From assembly GCA_035276765.1 (NCBI GenBank), contig DATELH010000002.1, positions 62,001 through 126,000 on the forward strand: 64,000 bases of DNA, in the 5' to 3' direction. The notes below the pieces were generated by a model. The model was not told the DNA's origin and ran no database searches. It saw only the letters and a program-made list of their open reading frames with translations. This DNA is from DATASD01 sp035276765. Its GTDB lineage: Bacteria; Patescibacteriota; Saccharimonadia; Saccharimonadales; UBA4665. Positions 48,915 through 59,042 of this stretch are shown piece by piece (the first letter of the stretch is position 1; the number at the start of each line of letters is the position of its first letter). A program made the position numbers and the translations under genes.

Positions 48915-49751
48915 ATGGACATCGACGTTTTATGGGCAAATCAGGCTTTCCGTATCTTATTTACGGTGTTGTGTTTGCTGCTTATACAATCGGTGAGCCG
49001 GCATTTTTTGGCACAAATTGTGCGCAGGGTAGTGCGTTCGCACAAATACGCCACGAAACGAGAGGAGCGTCAGCGTGAGGACACGCTCGTTACTATTTTT
49101 CGTACGGCCAGCGCTGTTGTTTTGTGGATTGTCGGCATTATTTTGGTGCTGACCGAGCTGCATGTGCGCATCGCTGCGTTGCTCACGAGCGCTGGCGTGG
49201 TGAGTGTGTTGGTTGGGTTTGGCGCGCAAAATGCGATTAAAGATCTGCTAGCTGGCATGTTTATTATTATGGAGAACCAGTTTCGGGTGGGCGACGTGAT
49301 TACGGTAAGCGGAGCAGGCGGCACGGTTTCGGGTGCGGTGGAATCGGTGACGATCCGTATTACTCGCCTGCGCGACCTCGACGGTGCGCTGCACATTATT
49401 AGGAATGGTGACATCAGCATCGCCACCAATTTGTCGTTTGGATTTTCAAATGTTGACGTTGATTTGCGCGTTGGCTACGACGCAAACATCGACAAGGTAA
49501 CGACGATTGTCAACCGGGTTGGTGACGAAATGGCCGCCGAACCAGAGTGGCAGGAGCGCATTATCGAGCCGATCCAGTTTTTGCGTGTGGACAGTTTTGG
49601 ACAGTCATCAGTACATATTAAGGCGCTGGGCAAGGTACGGCCGGGCGACCAGTGGGATGTGGCTGGCGAATTCCGCAAACGAATTATTTCGAGCTTTAAG
49701 ACTGCTGGTATTGAAATTCCGTTGCCACAACGTGTAATCCACAAAGCCTGA
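48915..49751 (+). CDS. MscS-type mechanosensitive channel
   Basis: 278 residues, small-conductance type. Three hydrophobic helices; the pore helix is SAGVVSVLVGFGAQNAIKDL with GMFIIMENQFRVGDVI, the MscS signature. The C-terminal beta and alpha/beta vestibule follow (VESVTIRITRLRDLDGALHI, PNG-like IRNGD). It opens when membrane tension rises, releasing solutes. A possible TAGGAT hexamer lies 6 nt before the ATG. Its stop overlaps the next gene (TGATG). Confidence 0.92.
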   Translation: MDIDVLWANQAFRILFTVLCLLLIQSVSRHFLAQIVRRVVRSHKYATKREERQREDTLVTIFRTASAVVLWIVGIILVLTELHVRIAALLTSAGVVSVLVGFGAQNAIKDLLAGMFIIMENQFRVGDVITVSGAGGTVSGAVESVTIRITRLRDLDGALHIIRNGDISIATNLSFGFSNVDVDLRVGYDANIDKVTTIVNRVGDEMAAEPEWQERIIEPIQFLRVDSFGQSSVHIKALGKVRPGDQWDVAGEFRKRIISSFKTAGIEIPLPQRVIHKA

Positions 49752-50713
49752 TGAGCACCAAGCCGCAGCCAGCGCAAACCATAAAGCTGGGAATTGTCGG
49801 GCTGGTGTTGGTACTGGGGGCTTTGGGCTGCCACAGCGCGCTGCTGCGGACACAATCTGTGCCACTTTCTGTAGCGCTGCGTCCCGTACCCAAGGAGCGT
49901 GTGGTGCAGCCTCCACCGTACACATTCCCGAATGGCGGCCGCACGTTGTTTCCGGCGTATAGGCTGGTGGCGCTGTATGGCACGCCCAACGCGCCAGCTT
50001 TGGGGGTGTTGGGCGAGCAACCGATTGCCGAAACGATCGCGCGGGCCAAGCAGCTGGCGGCCGCACACCAGCCATATGTCACAGAGCACATTTTGCCAAC
50101 ACTCGAAATTATCACCACGGTGGCTTCGGCTACGCCCACAGATAATGGTGACTATTCACGCGAGGTGCCGTTGGTCGATTTGCAACCGTGGATTACGGCG
50201 GCGCGCGATGCGGGAGTGTATGTTGTGCTCGATTTACAGCCCGGTCGCAGCAATTTTTTGCAGCAAGCCCAGGCCTACGAACTACTGCTTGAGCAGCCTA
50301 ACGTGGGGCTGGCGCTCGACCCAGAATGGCGGCTTGGCCCTGGCCAAGTGCCGCTGGCGCAAATCGGCACAGTGAACATTGGCGAGGTGAATGCGGTTGA
50401 CGACTGGCTGTCGGCGCTTACTGACCGTGCCAAATTACCGCAAAAATTGTTTTTGCTGCACCAATTCAGGCTTTCGATGATACCGGAAAGGGCGCTGCTG
50501 AGGACAACGCATCCAAACTTGGCATATGTGGTACAAATGGACGGCCAGGGCCAGCAACCAACCAAACAAGAGACTTGGCGGACCATCACGGCCGCGCCTC
50601 CGCCGAATGTACAGTTTGGCTGGAAAAACTTTTATGCCAAAGACAGCCCGATGCTGGACCCCGCAAGCACAATGGCGATCACGCCGAAACCGTGGTATAT
50701 TTCGTACCAATAG
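49751..50713 (+). CDS. Exported lipoprotein-like protein with TIM-barrel-like region
   Basis: 320 residues. A hydrophobic segment ends at Cys27 (VLGALGC), a lipobox-like site. RLVALYGTPNAPALGVLGEQ begins a ~250-residue domain with glycosidase-like strands (VYVVLDLQPG, LALDPEWRLG) that suggest a TIM barrel. The family name is not known to me; similar proteins occur in actinobacteria, from memory. It overlaps mscS by one base, hence coupled. Confidence 0.7.
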   Translation: MSTKPQPAQTIKLGIVGLVLVLGALGCHSALLRTQSVPLSVALRPVPKERVVQPPPYTFPNGGRTLFPAYRLVALYGTPNAPALGVLGEQPIAETIARAKQLAAAHQPYVTEHILPTLEIITTVASATPTDNGDYSREVPLVDLQPWITAARDAGVYVVLDLQPGRSNFLQQAQAYELLLEQPNVGLALDPEWRLGPGQVPLAQIGTVNIGEVNAVDDWLSALTDRAKLPQKLFLLHQFRLSMIPERALLRTTHPNLAYVVQMDGQGQQPTKQETWRTITAAPPPNVQFGWKNFYAKDSPMLDPASTMAITPKPWYISYQ

Positions 50714-50816
50714 CTCCTAGGGCTCACGCGTCTGGCAGTAGGAAAACAGGTTCGGACTCCCGGAGCATGTTAGTATAGAAAATATAGAAGTCGTTAAATG
50801 CAGTTGTAGGAGCGCT

Positions 50817-51779
50817 ATGGCCGACAAAGATTACGTGATCGAAGTAAAGAATCTCAGAAAGTCTTATGGCTCGAACCAAGTTTTAAAAGGGATTGATTTG
50901 CAGGTTGAGCGGGGTACGATGCTCGCGCTGCTTGGCCCAAACGGCGCTGGCAAAACCACGACGGTGCGCATTTTGAGCACGCTTTTGGGTTTTGACGGCG
51001 GCACCATCACGGTTGAAGGCTTTGACGTCACTCAGGAGTCCGACAAAGTGCGCAGCGTGATCGGCTTGACGGGCCAGTCCGCGGCCGTTGACGAACTGTT
51101 AACCGGGCGCGAAAACCTTGTCATGATGGGGCGACTGTATCGTCTGACGACTACGAGTGCGCAAGCGCGGGCCCAGGAGTTGCTTGAGCAGTTTGATTTG
51201 GTAAAAGCGGCCGACCGTCCGGCCAAAACGTATTCCGGTGGTATGCGCCGGCGCCTGGACCTGGCAGTTAGCTTGATTGCAGCACCGCCGGTTATCTTTT
51301 TGGACGAACCGACTACCGGTCTCGATCCCCGTTCTCGTTTGGCAATGTGGGGCGTCATCAAAAATCTGATGGCCGCGGGCACAACGATTTTGCTCACCAC
51401 ACAGTATCTCGAAGAAGCCGACCAGTTGGCTGACCGTATTGTGGTGATTGATGGCGGCAAAGTGATCGCCGAAGGTACGGCATCGGAACTTAAGAGCAAA
51501 GTGGGCAAAGACCGCCTGGAACTGACGCTTGCCGACGAAAAAGCGCTCGCAAAAGCCAAAAAAGCGTTGGGCAAAAACATTGTAGACAGTGACGAAAAAG
51601 AATATTCTGCCACCGTGGTTATCAAAGACACCAACATTGACGTGCGCAAAACGCTCGATAGCTTGGCCAAAGAAAAGGTCACAGTGTCGTCCATGACTAT
51701 CCACAAGCCAACGCTCGACGACGTCTTTTTGTCGCTCACCGGCCAGCAAAAACCAACCAAGAAAGAGGAGAGCAAATAA
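50817..51779 (+). CDS. Drug-type ABC transporter ATPase (DrrA-like)
   Basis: 320 residues. Walker A GPNGAGKTT, GLTGQSAAVDELLTGREN (DrrA-specific), signature YSGGMRRRLDLA, Walker B PPVIFLDEPTTGLDPR, and TTQYLEEADQLADRI. The C-terminal ~90 residues form the extra DrrA-type domain. With the next gene it forms a two-gene exporter. TAGGAG precedes the ATG. Confidence 0.93.
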   Translation: MADKDYVIEVKNLRKSYGSNQVLKGIDLQVERGTMLALLGPNGAGKTTTVRILSTLLGFDGGTITVEGFDVTQESDKVRSVIGLTGQSAAVDELLTGRENLVMMGRLYRLTTTSAQARAQELLEQFDLVKAADRPAKTYSGGMRRRLDLAVSLIAAPPVIFLDEPTTGLDPRSRLAMWGVIKNLMAAGTTILLTTQYLEEADQLADRIVVIDGGKVIAEGTASELKSKVGKDRLELTLADEKALAKAKKALGKNIVDSDEKEYSATVVIKDTNIDVRKTLDSLAKEKVTVSSMTIHKPTLDDVFLSLTGQQKPTKKEESK

Positions 51780-52588
51780 TGGCTGCAGAACTCGAATTTG
51801 AAAACCGTCCGAAGCTATTTTTGGCATTGCAAGACGCGCTCATCATGATTAAGCGCAGTAGCCTGCATATTGTTCGCAACCGCGACCAGCTGCTCGGCAC
51901 ATTCTTTCAGCCCATCATGTTTTTGGTGCTGTTCGCTTCGGTGTTTGGCGGGGCGATTTCTTTGGCTTTACCGCACGGCGTGAGCTATCTTGATTTTTTG
52001 CTGGCCGGCATTATCGTGCAAACGGTGGCGTTTACCTCGACAACCACGGCTGTGGCCGTATGTAACGACTTACAGAAAGGTATTGTGGACCGCTTTCGCT
52101 CACTGCCAATGTCGAATTTGGCCGTACTGACGGGCCACGTTATTTCCGATCTGTTTCGAAGCGCCATTTCGACGATTATTATGGTGTTAGCCGGCCTTGT
52201 GATGGGTTTTCGCTCGCACGCCGGCTTTGTGGCCTGGCTCGAAATTGCCGGGCTTATCCTGCTGTTTACGCTTGCGTTTTCGTGGCTTTCGGCGATTGTT
52301 GGCTTGCTTGCCAAAAGCGTTGAAGGTGTACAGTGGCTATCGTTCGTTATTATCTTCCCGCTTACTTTTGCAAGCACGGCATTTGTGCCCACCGAAGGCA
52401 TGAATCATGTGCTAAAGGCGTTTGCCCAAAACCAGCCAATCACACAGATTGTCGAGGCGGTACGCGCACTGATGCTCGACAAACCCATCGGGCATTATGG
52501 CTGGTCAGCCGTGTTATGGTGCATCGGCATCTTGGTGGTGGCAATGCCGATCGCTTCGTTGTTATTCCGCCGAAAAACTTCGCAGTAG
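51779..52588 (+). CDS. ABC-2 permease (DrrB-like)
   Basis: 269 residues, six helices. Signature KGIVDRFRSLPMSNLAVLTG matches the ABC-2 G-x-x-E-R-x-R-x-L-P loop; STAFVPTEGMNHVLKAFAQN is another DrrB-type motif. It begins at the last base of the ATPase stop. Substrate of the pair is unknown. Confidence 0.93.
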   Translation: MAAELEFENRPKLFLALQDALIMIKRSSLHIVRNRDQLLGTFFQPIMFLVLFASVFGGAISLALPHGVSYLDFLLAGIIVQTVAFTSTTTAVAVCNDLQKGIVDRFRSLPMSNLAVLTGHVISDLFRSAISTIIMVLAGLVMGFRSHAGFVAWLEIAGLILLFTLAFSWLSAIVGLLAKSVEGVQWLSFVIIFPLTFASTAFVPTEGMNHVLKAFAQNQPITQIVEAVRALMLDKPIGHYGWSAVLWCIGILVVAMPIASLLFRRKTSQ

Positions 52589-52589
52589 T

Positions 52590-52979
52590 CTACGAGTTTT
52601 GTAAGACCGACAAAATATTTCCGGCGGGGTCGGTGAACCAGGCGATATCCGGCCCCATGCCCGTGGCAAGCCCACGGGCGATGCCTTTCTCGTCGGTTTT
52701 GAGCTGGCCTTCGTCGTAGTGCTCAAACTGCACGCCCTTTTTCAATAACGCTTCGACTGTTTCGTCGATGTTGGGAACAGGAAAGTTCAAGATGGTAAAA
52801 TCAGCCGGTTTGTGGTCGGGTTTAGGATATATGAGCACGCTGCCGCCATTTGAAAAATGTAACGTGAGCATGCCGTTTTGCTCGGTTATGTTAAGACTGA
52901 GCACGCTGCCGTAAAATTCCTTTGCAGCAGCGATATTGCTGGTCGCAAAGCCACTAAACGCGTCACTGTTTTCTAACAT
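52590..52979 (-). CDS. VOC (glyoxalase/bleomycin resistance) fold protein
   Basis: 129 residues. FATSNIAAAKEFYGSVLSLN is the N-terminal VOC motif and GPDIAWFTDPAGNILSVLQN the C-terminal one. His and Glu metal ligands are not all evident, so it may be a binding protein rather than an enzyme. AAGGGGG precedes the ATG. Convergent with the ABC exporter (1-bp gap). Confidence 0.88.
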   Translation of the reverse strand: MLENSDAFSGFATSNIAAAKEFYGSVLSLNITEQNGMLTLHFSNGGSVLIYPKPDHKPADFTILNFPVPNIDETVEALLKKGVQFEHYDEGQLKTDEKGIARGLATGMGPDIAWFTDPAGNILSVLQNS

Positions 52980-53122
52980 AATGCCCCCTTGCTTATGCCT
53001 TAACTATACCGCACTATGGCGCCCAGCGCGAATGAAGCGCGGCCCGAGACAATACGTTTTTATGTTGTGGAATTCGCAATTCTAGGCTACAATTTTAAGA
53101 TAAACATAAGGAGAATACAAAA

Positions 53123-53539
53123 ATGGGAATATCGGTTTTAGCGAATGCAGCGGATACGACCTATTATACTTCGACGAACGCTTCGGGCAGTTCAATGGCA
53201 GCGGTGCTTATCATACTGGCCGTTGTTATTGTAATTATCATAGCTGGCCTTTGGAAAACATTTCAAAAAGCGAAACAACCGGGCTGGGCGGCTATTATCC
53301 CCATTTATAATCTGTATATTATGCTCAAGATTGCCGGCCGGCCGACTTGGTGGCTGCTGTTGTACCTTATTCCGCTCGTGAATATTGTTACGCATATTGT
53401 TGTGGCAATCGACATTGCCAAGGCCTTTGGCAAGACGCCTGCTTTCGGTGTTATTGGCCTTTGGCTGTTCTCGTTTATCGGATATATCATGCTTGGCTTT
53501 GGTGATACAAAGTTCGTCGGCACGCCCAAACACCCGTAA
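53123..53539 (+). CDS. DUF5684-type membrane protein
   Basis: 138 residues. WKTFQKAKQPGWAAIIPIYN followed by LYIMLKIAGRPTWWLLLYLI and VVAIDIAKAFGKTPAFG match DUF5684. A signal-like N-terminus and three hydrophobic helices. Function unknown; relatives sometimes sit near signal peptidase. AAGGAG precedes the ATG and TACAAT lies upstream. Confidence 0.82.
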   Translation: MGISVLANAADTTYYTSTNASGSSMAAVLIILAVVIVIIIAGLWKTFQKAKQPGWAAIIPIYNLYIMLKIAGRPTWWLLLYLIPLVNIVTHIVVAIDIAKAFGKTPAFGVIGLWLFSFIGYIMLGFGDTKFVGTPKHP

Positions 53540-53627
53540 TATTGGCGGCATATCGAGGCGCGACGAATTAAGTGGCAATCTGTTTGCTTTGTGGTATAGT
53601 CTGTAGTCAAATAAGGTACGTAAGAGC

Positions 53628-54236
53628 ATGTCTATAGGCGAAGTAAACACGAATGAAACTGCTCACTTAACAGTGGCTGAGGGCTGTGGCGCCGTTGAAC
53701 TGCGAGGACGGATACTTGAGTGGCAGGAAGCGGCGGAGATTGCAGCTCAGACTACAGATACGGCGCCGGCCGAGTTCGAGCCTCGGTTTATGCCGGCGGT
53801 TGCCTGCCAAATGTGTCGAGGCCAAGCTATAGCCGACGACAACGGTAGCGTGATTGCGCCAAAATGCACCGAAAGTGTTAACGGTTCTGCATTTGTAACC
53901 TGCGACATGGGAATGGCAGAGATGCATCCTGAACTTTATAAGGACGAAAACGGCAACTTTCCAGTAGGAAAAGTGGCATGCAGCGGTTGCGAGGCGAGCC
54001 TCGCCTGGACCGGACGGGGTGTTGGCGTAGGCAAGGCTGGGCCAAAACTACTGGGGACGTGTGCGATCGATGCTGCCGGTAAAAGATTTCGGGAAACTGG
54101 CTGGGCCACCCTCAACAAAGCCATACCGGCCCGCTCTACCCCTGAAAATAGCATTGGCGAGGAACTGCCAGCATTCGATGGCGAGGTTTATCCCCAAGAC
54201 GACGAAGATCTTGACACAGGTTACGACGAAGCATAG
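53628..54236 (+). CDS. Cys-rich protein (202 aa) with two CxxC motifs
   Basis: ACQMC (about 60-64) and ACSGC (about 119-123), plus four more Cys (EGCG, PKCTE, VTCDM, GTCAID), suggest metal binding. The N- and C-termini are acidic. No homologous family recognised. TGG-TATAGT forms the -10 upstream (around 53590). Confidence 0.65.
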   Translation: MSIGEVNTNETAHLTVAEGCGAVELRGRILEWQEAAEIAAQTTDTAPAEFEPRFMPAVACQMCRGQAIADDNGSVIAPKCTESVNGSAFVTCDMGMAEMHPELYKDENGNFPVGKVACSGCEASLAWTGRGVGVGKAGPKLLGTCAIDAAGKRFRETGWATLNKAIPARSTPENSIGEELPAFDGEVYPQDDEDLDTGYDEA

Positions 54237-54312
54237 TCGATAAGTAGTTGGTGCTCCGTACCGCTAATGCTATACTGTGGGTTAGCTTAATGGAGTGAGA
54301 GGGTAGATCGGT

Positions 54313-56811
54313 TTGAGGACGAAGGTTATCGCCATAATTGTAGCGGTTGTGCTCGCTGGCGTTGGTATTGGATGGTGGCTTTCAACGGGGCATAAGAGCG
54401 ATAAAAAATCGTCGTCGGGCAACAGCGGAGGCACGTCATCGACGCAGCGGGACACATCGGCGCCGCCGATTCAGATTAACGTACCGCTCGGCAGCTTGCT
54501 TACCCAAGACACCAAAAATCTTCAGGTGGCCGTTCAGGCAGATAGCTACGCCAGCATTGCTCGGGTCGAGTATTTTATCGACGGGGTGCTTGTAACGTAC
54601 AGCACAAAATCGCCTTTTACGGTCACGCTGGATGTTTCGCAGTTGGCTGTTGGTGACCACACTTTATACGCGGTGGCCTACGGTTTTAATGGCACTACCA
54701 GCAAAAGTGACGTGTTTACTTTCACCATTACACAAGGTAAGACGATCGAACCAAGCAATGGTGCAGCGCAGAACATTGTGAAGCGCAGCATTAGCAATAG
54801 CTCGCTTGGCGGTAGTTCTGGCGCCAGCTCAAGTTCTGGTTCGTCGGACAGCGGAGGGTCATCCTCGGGTGGCGATAATGGCGGCAATAACAACGGTGGC
54901 AGTAATGGCGGTGTGAGCGCCTGGCCAGATACGCCACCAGCCCTGGTTTGCGGCAACACTGGGCTGCTAAATGGCCTCACGAGCGCCCCCGTTGGTGCAG
55001 TGACGGTGCCGGCCGGGAATAACAGCAGCGTGAACTTTACACTGGCCAACACGACCTATTGGTTCGCGCCTGGCACGCACACCATTGGCAGCTCGGCGCT
55101 CAGCCAAATTATTCCGGGCAACAACGCGGTGTTTGTGGGCGCCCCGGGTGCAATTTTGGATGGTCAGGGTATTAATAGCTACGCCTTCACCCAGCACGCG
55201 ACCGGTGTAAAAATACAGTATCTTACTGTCAAAAATTTCGTAGCGCCGCACAACGAGGGTGTGGTCAACCACGATTCCGGCACGGGCTGGACGATCGAGT
55301 ACAACACACTCCAAAATAACTCGGGCGGTGCAGTATTTGCCGGCACCAACGGCGTTGTCCGCTATAACTGTTTGAAAGACAACGGCCAATACGGTTTTCA
55401 GGCTTACAGTAACGATCCAGCCGGTCCAAACAACGTGCTACTCGACCACAACGAAATCTCGGGTAATAACACCGATAACTGGGAAGTGGTGCAGCCGGGC
55501 TGCGGTTGTACCGGCGGCGGCAAATTTTGGAATGCGCATAACGTAACCGTCAGTAACAACTACGTGCACGATAACCATAGCGTGGGATTATGGGCGGACA
55601 CCAACGACACCGACTTTTTGTTTGAGGGCAACTATATTTCGGGCAACGAGGCGCAGGGACTCTTCTATGAGATTAGCTACAACATGATCGTGCGCTACAA
55701 CAACTTTGTAAATAACGCAATTACCGATGGCCCGAACAACGCGAGTTTCCCGACCGGCGCCATTTACTTATCCGAAGCTGGCGGCGACAGCAGGGTCGCC
55801 GGGCGCACGGCCAATATCGACATTTACAGTAACAAATTTACCGATAACTGGTCGGGTGTGGTTTTGTGGGAAAATGCCGACCGCTTCTGTAATTCACCCG
55901 CCAATACCAGTAGCAGCGATTGCACACTGGTGAACCCGGCCGCCACGCTCACTACCTGTAATGATCCAGCCGCTGGCGGGAGTATCAACGTACAGCCGTA
56001 CCTTTCGGATTGCCGCTGGAAAACGCAGAACGTAAAGGTGCATAACAATACGTTTGAAATGACGCGGGCGCATATTTCGGGCTGCACGATTAACAATAGC
56101 TGTGGTTATCAGGGCATATTCTCAAATGTGGGGAGTTTCCCCAGTTGGTCGCCGTATATCGGCAGCGGTACCCAGACGGCCATTACTTTTAACCAGAACA
56201 ATACTTTTAGCAACAACACATATCTTGGCGATTGGAATTTTAAGGTGAAGAGCCAGAGTAATATTGTGAACTTTTCGGTGTGGCAGACTGCACCGTACAG
56301 CCAAGATGCCGGCAGTACGTTTAACGGGCAAAATCATTTGGTAGTGGCGAATGCCATCGACGACGATACGGCAACGCTTGAAGGGTCGATCGGGCTGTGG
56401 CAAGATTGGTTCTCGGAAACTATTACGCGTACCACTGCCGAAGCACATAGCGGGACGCACAGCCTAAAGGTGGCGATCACGGCGCCGTTCGGGTGGGGCG
56501 TGCAGCTTTCAAACCCTTCGGGATATCCGGTGACGACGACGCCAAAGAACATCAGCTTCTGGGGCAAGTTGGGCTCGGGCACAAACTTAAACGCGACCAT
56601 GCGCCTGACTTGGCTGGATAGCAATGGGACGTCGCTGCGCACCGACGACTACGTTTTGCCGGCGCTCACTACAAGCTGGCAGCAAAAAAGCGCTACCAAC
56701 GTGTCGCCTCCGGCCAACACCGCCACGGTAAATGTGCAGCTGCTCAACAGTTCTGGTACTACCGGCAACTCAATATACCTCGACGACTTCGTGATTGCTG
56801 ACGCCAGCTAG
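54313..56811 (+). CDS. Exported beta-helix protein with Ig-like domain (paralogue 2)
   Basis: 832 residues. TTG start with GAGGG upstream. Signal anchor at 5-22; a Big_9-type Ig domain (RVEYFIDGVLVTYSTKSPFT) at ~75-140; a Ser/Gly-rich linker (about 160-200); a beta-helix (205-680) colinear with paralogue 1 (CGNTGLLN, NEGVVNHD, CGCTGGGKFW, ENADRFC, DCRWKTQNVKV); and an extra ~150-residue C-terminal sandwich resembling a carbohydrate-binding module (SGTHSLKVAITAPFG, DDFVIADAS). A surface glycan-binding or -processing role is likely. Confidence 0.82.
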   Translation: MRTKVIAIIVAVVLAGVGIGWWLSTGHKSDKKSSSGNSGGTSSTQRDTSAPPIQINVPLGSLLTQDTKNLQVAVQADSYASIARVEYFIDGVLVTYSTKSPFTVTLDVSQLAVGDHTLYAVAYGFNGTTSKSDVFTFTITQGKTIEPSNGAAQNIVKRSISNSSLGGSSGASSSSGSSDSGGSSSGGDNGGNNNGGSNGGVSAWPDTPPALVCGNTGLLNGLTSAPVGAVTVPAGNNSSVNFTLANTTYWFAPGTHTIGSSALSQIIPGNNAVFVGAPGAILDGQGINSYAFTQHATGVKIQYLTVKNFVAPHNEGVVNHDSGTGWTIEYNTLQNNSGGAVFAGTNGVVRYNCLKDNGQYGFQAYSNDPAGPNNVLLDHNEISGNNTDNWEVVQPGCGCTGGGKFWNAHNVTVSNNYVHDNHSVGLWADTNDTDFLFEGNYISGNEAQGLFYEISYNMIVRYNNFVNNAITDGPNNASFPTGAIYLSEAGGDSRVAGRTANIDIYSNKFTDNWSGVVLWENADRFCNSPANTSSSDCTLVNPAATLTTCNDPAAGGSINVQPYLSDCRWKTQNVKVHNNTFEMTRAHISGCTINNSCGYQGIFSNVGSFPSWSPYIGSGTQTAITFNQNNTFSNNTYLGDWNFKVKSQSNIVNFSVWQTAPYSQDAGSTFNGQNHLVVANAIDDDTATLEGSIGLWQDWFSETITRTTAEAHSGTHSLKVAITAPFGWGVQLSNPSGYPVTTTPKNISFWGKLGSGTNLNATMRLTWLDSNGTSLRTDDYVLPALTTSWQQKSATNVSPPANTATVNVQLLNSSGTTGNSIYLDDFVIADAS

Positions 56812-57509
56812 CTGTAAGTGATTTTGTGACCTTTGGTTTGGCGGTAGTGATCGAGTGACATATACCAGCCAAAAGCAATGAGCCAAATGGTTTGGGGGTA
56901 GGCGATGAGCCGTTCCGTGCCACCAAGCCCCAGCCCAAAATATTGCCCATACAAAAAGACAGCAAGCGCAGCCAGCGCCACTAGTCCAGAAGCTCGCGTA
57001 TAGTACCGAAAGCCTGGCGGCAAACTGAGCGAGTAACTAAAAAGCACGAGCGTACTATTCCCTACAAAAAACGGCAGGGCCGCACCCAAAACATGCATAT
57101 AACCAACGGTGTTTTCAGGAAACATGCCCACCAGCACCGTCCCGAGCCCCGCCAGCGCCATGCCGTAAAACCCGACCCGGCTCAGCATATTTTTTCGAAA
57201 CTCCGACGGAATAAGAAACGATCCCACAACCATGGTAATGCCGAGCACAATGAACGAAGCGTTCATCCAATCATGCAGCGGCGAGCACACGAGGCGATGC
57301 GCAAAGGTGCCACAGTCGGTGTTGCCAAGGTCGCTGATGGCATTTGTCCGAAGGCTAAACGGCGCACTCCAAGCGCCCGCAACAAAAATTTGGGTGAGAA
57401 AATACTGCACGCTGAGCAGCCAAAAAATCGGGCCAACCAGTGGGTGGCGGTCACGAAAAATAACCACTTTTTCTGCATAAAACTGGCGGCTGTATAGGTT
57501 TATCCCCAT
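56808..57509 (-). CDS. DUF998 membrane protein
   Basis: 233 residues, six or seven helices. NAISDLGNTDCG and HDWMNASFIVLGITMVVGSF and FPENTVGYMHVLGAALPFFV are DUF998 motifs. Function unknown. A TATACT exactly 6 nt before the ATG predicts a leaderless mRNA. Divergent from the oxidase pseudogene. Confidence 0.85.
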   Translation of the reverse strand: MGINLYSRQFYAEKVVIFRDRHPLVGPIFWLLSVQYFLTQIFVAGAWSAPFSLRTNAISDLGNTDCGTFAHRLVCSPLHDWMNASFIVLGITMVVGSFLIPSEFRKNMLSRVGFYGMALAGLGTVLVGMFPENTVGYMHVLGAALPFFVGNSTLVLFSYSLSLPPGFRYYTRASGLVALAALAVFLYGQYFGLGLGGTERLIAYPQTIWLIAFGWYMSLDHYRQTKGHKITYS

Positions 57510-57515
57510 GTCTGT

Positions 57516-57537
57516 AGTATACGGTCTCTGGTAAAAT
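57516..57537. promoter_or_regulatory. Divergent promoters at 57509 / 57569
   Basis: Minus strand: TATACT (57516-57521), leaderless for the DUF998 gene. Plus strand: TGG-TAAAAT (57529-57537), +1 near 57544, with GCGAGG before ATG 57569. Confidence 0.6.
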
Positions 57538-57568
57538 GAAGAAACAAGCTAAAGGCGAGGCTCTCTTT

Positions 57569-58907
57569 ATGGACGAAAAAATACAGGCGCTACAAGCGGA
57601 AATCGAAGGTGCAGTTGTCACCAAAACCAACCCCGCGTATGAAAAACTACGCAAATCATTCATATTTGAGGGCAGCCCACTGGTGGTCGTGCTGGTTAAG
57701 ACCCACGAGGACATTGCGAAAGCGCTGCGGTTTGCCTACGATAACGGGCTTGTGCTGTCGGTGCGGAGCGGTGGTCACGGTTTTGGCGGTCTTTCGACAA
57801 ATGATGGCGGATTAGTCATCGACCTTTCGCATTTTAACGAGGTTACAATTGACGAAGACTTGACGCTTGTTCGTGTGGGTGCCGGTGCGCGCTGGGGCGA
57901 CGTGGCCAAGACGCTCGATCCGTATGGTTTGGCAATTTCTTCGGGCGATACAACGACCGTCGGCGTCGGCGGGTTGACGCTCGGCGGCGGCGTGGGCTGG
58001 CAGGCGCGAAACATGGGACTAACTGTTGATAATCTGGAAGGCGCCGAAATAGTAACTGCCGCGGGCGAGGTGCTCCGCGCGAGCAAAACCGAACATCCCG
58101 ATTTGTTCTGGGCGCTGCGTGGGGGCGGCGGCAATTTCGGCATTGTGACGTCGTTTACATTTCGCGCACATGACCTCAAAAAGGTGCTGAAAGGCCGGGT
58201 TATATATCCGGTAAGCGCCCTCAAATCGGTGCTCGCCAAATGGGTGACAGCCACGGCCGAAGCGCCCGAAGAGCTCAATACGACTTTTGTTGTGCTTCCT
58301 GGTTTTGGGCCTAAACCCACGCCACAGCTAATGGTCTTGTTTTGCTGCGGAGCCGACGACGAGGCCAAAGCCCGCACCGCCGTGCAGCCGTTGCTTGAAC
58401 TTGGCAAGGCTGCGCAGAGTGAGGTTAAGCTCGTGCCGTACTGTGATTCGCTCGAGGAAGTCGTGCCGCCTCCTGGTATTAAAACATTTGCGCAAACCGG
58501 GTTTGTCAAAAAAATGGATGACACGTTTTATTAACGCCATCGCCGCTAACTACGGGCGCGCCGGTACGGCAATTTTGCAGATTCGCCGGATGGGCGGCGC
58601 TGTAGCGCGCGTACCGGCCGATGAGACGCCATTCGCGTGGCGTGACTGCGAAGCGCTGATTTGGTCGGTCTCGCCCGTGCCGGTCACACTTTCGGACAAC
58701 GAAGGCCGAAAAATAAGCGAAAAATCTTGGAAACCAATCAAACCACTCACCGAAGGCTGTTACATAAACTTTCTTACGAGCGCCGACCACGAGACCGCAA
58801 CGCAAGCCTATCCGCCTGCAACATATGCGCGTTTGGCAAAAATAAAAGCCGTGTATGACCCGCAGAATGTCTTTCGCCGCAACGTCAATATTGAGCCTCT
58901 CAAGTAG
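57569..58907 (+). pseudogene. FAD-dependent oxidase (berberine-bridge-like), broken by one frameshift
   Basis: The first frame (to 58534) has LSVRSGGHGFGG with the FAD-linked His, GDTTTVGVGGLTLGGGVGW and ALRGGGGNFGIVTSFTF. It then runs into TAA. The +1 frame continues the family: RRMGGAVARVPADETPFAWR and the BBE C-terminus GCYINFLTSADHETA, YARLAKIKAVYDPQNVFRRN. One extra T in TTTT (58526-58529) explains the break; removing it restores ~445 residues. It could be a real mutation or an assembly error. The second Cys-flavin bond of plant BBEs is absent. Confidence 0.82.
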
Positions 58908-59042
58908 CGGCGCGCAAAATATACAAATCGAATAAAATGCTCATGTTTTTCATGATCGTTTAATATTACTGAGAGAAAATGAGTATTGTTGTGCGCAACG
59001 AGCGAAGTGTGATTTAAACAACGTAAAAAGAAAGAAGATACG

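Noticed and set aside
57569..58907. Programmed frameshift in the FAD oxidase
   Set aside because: The site lacks a canonical slippery heptamer plus downstream structure; a one-base insertion or error is simpler.
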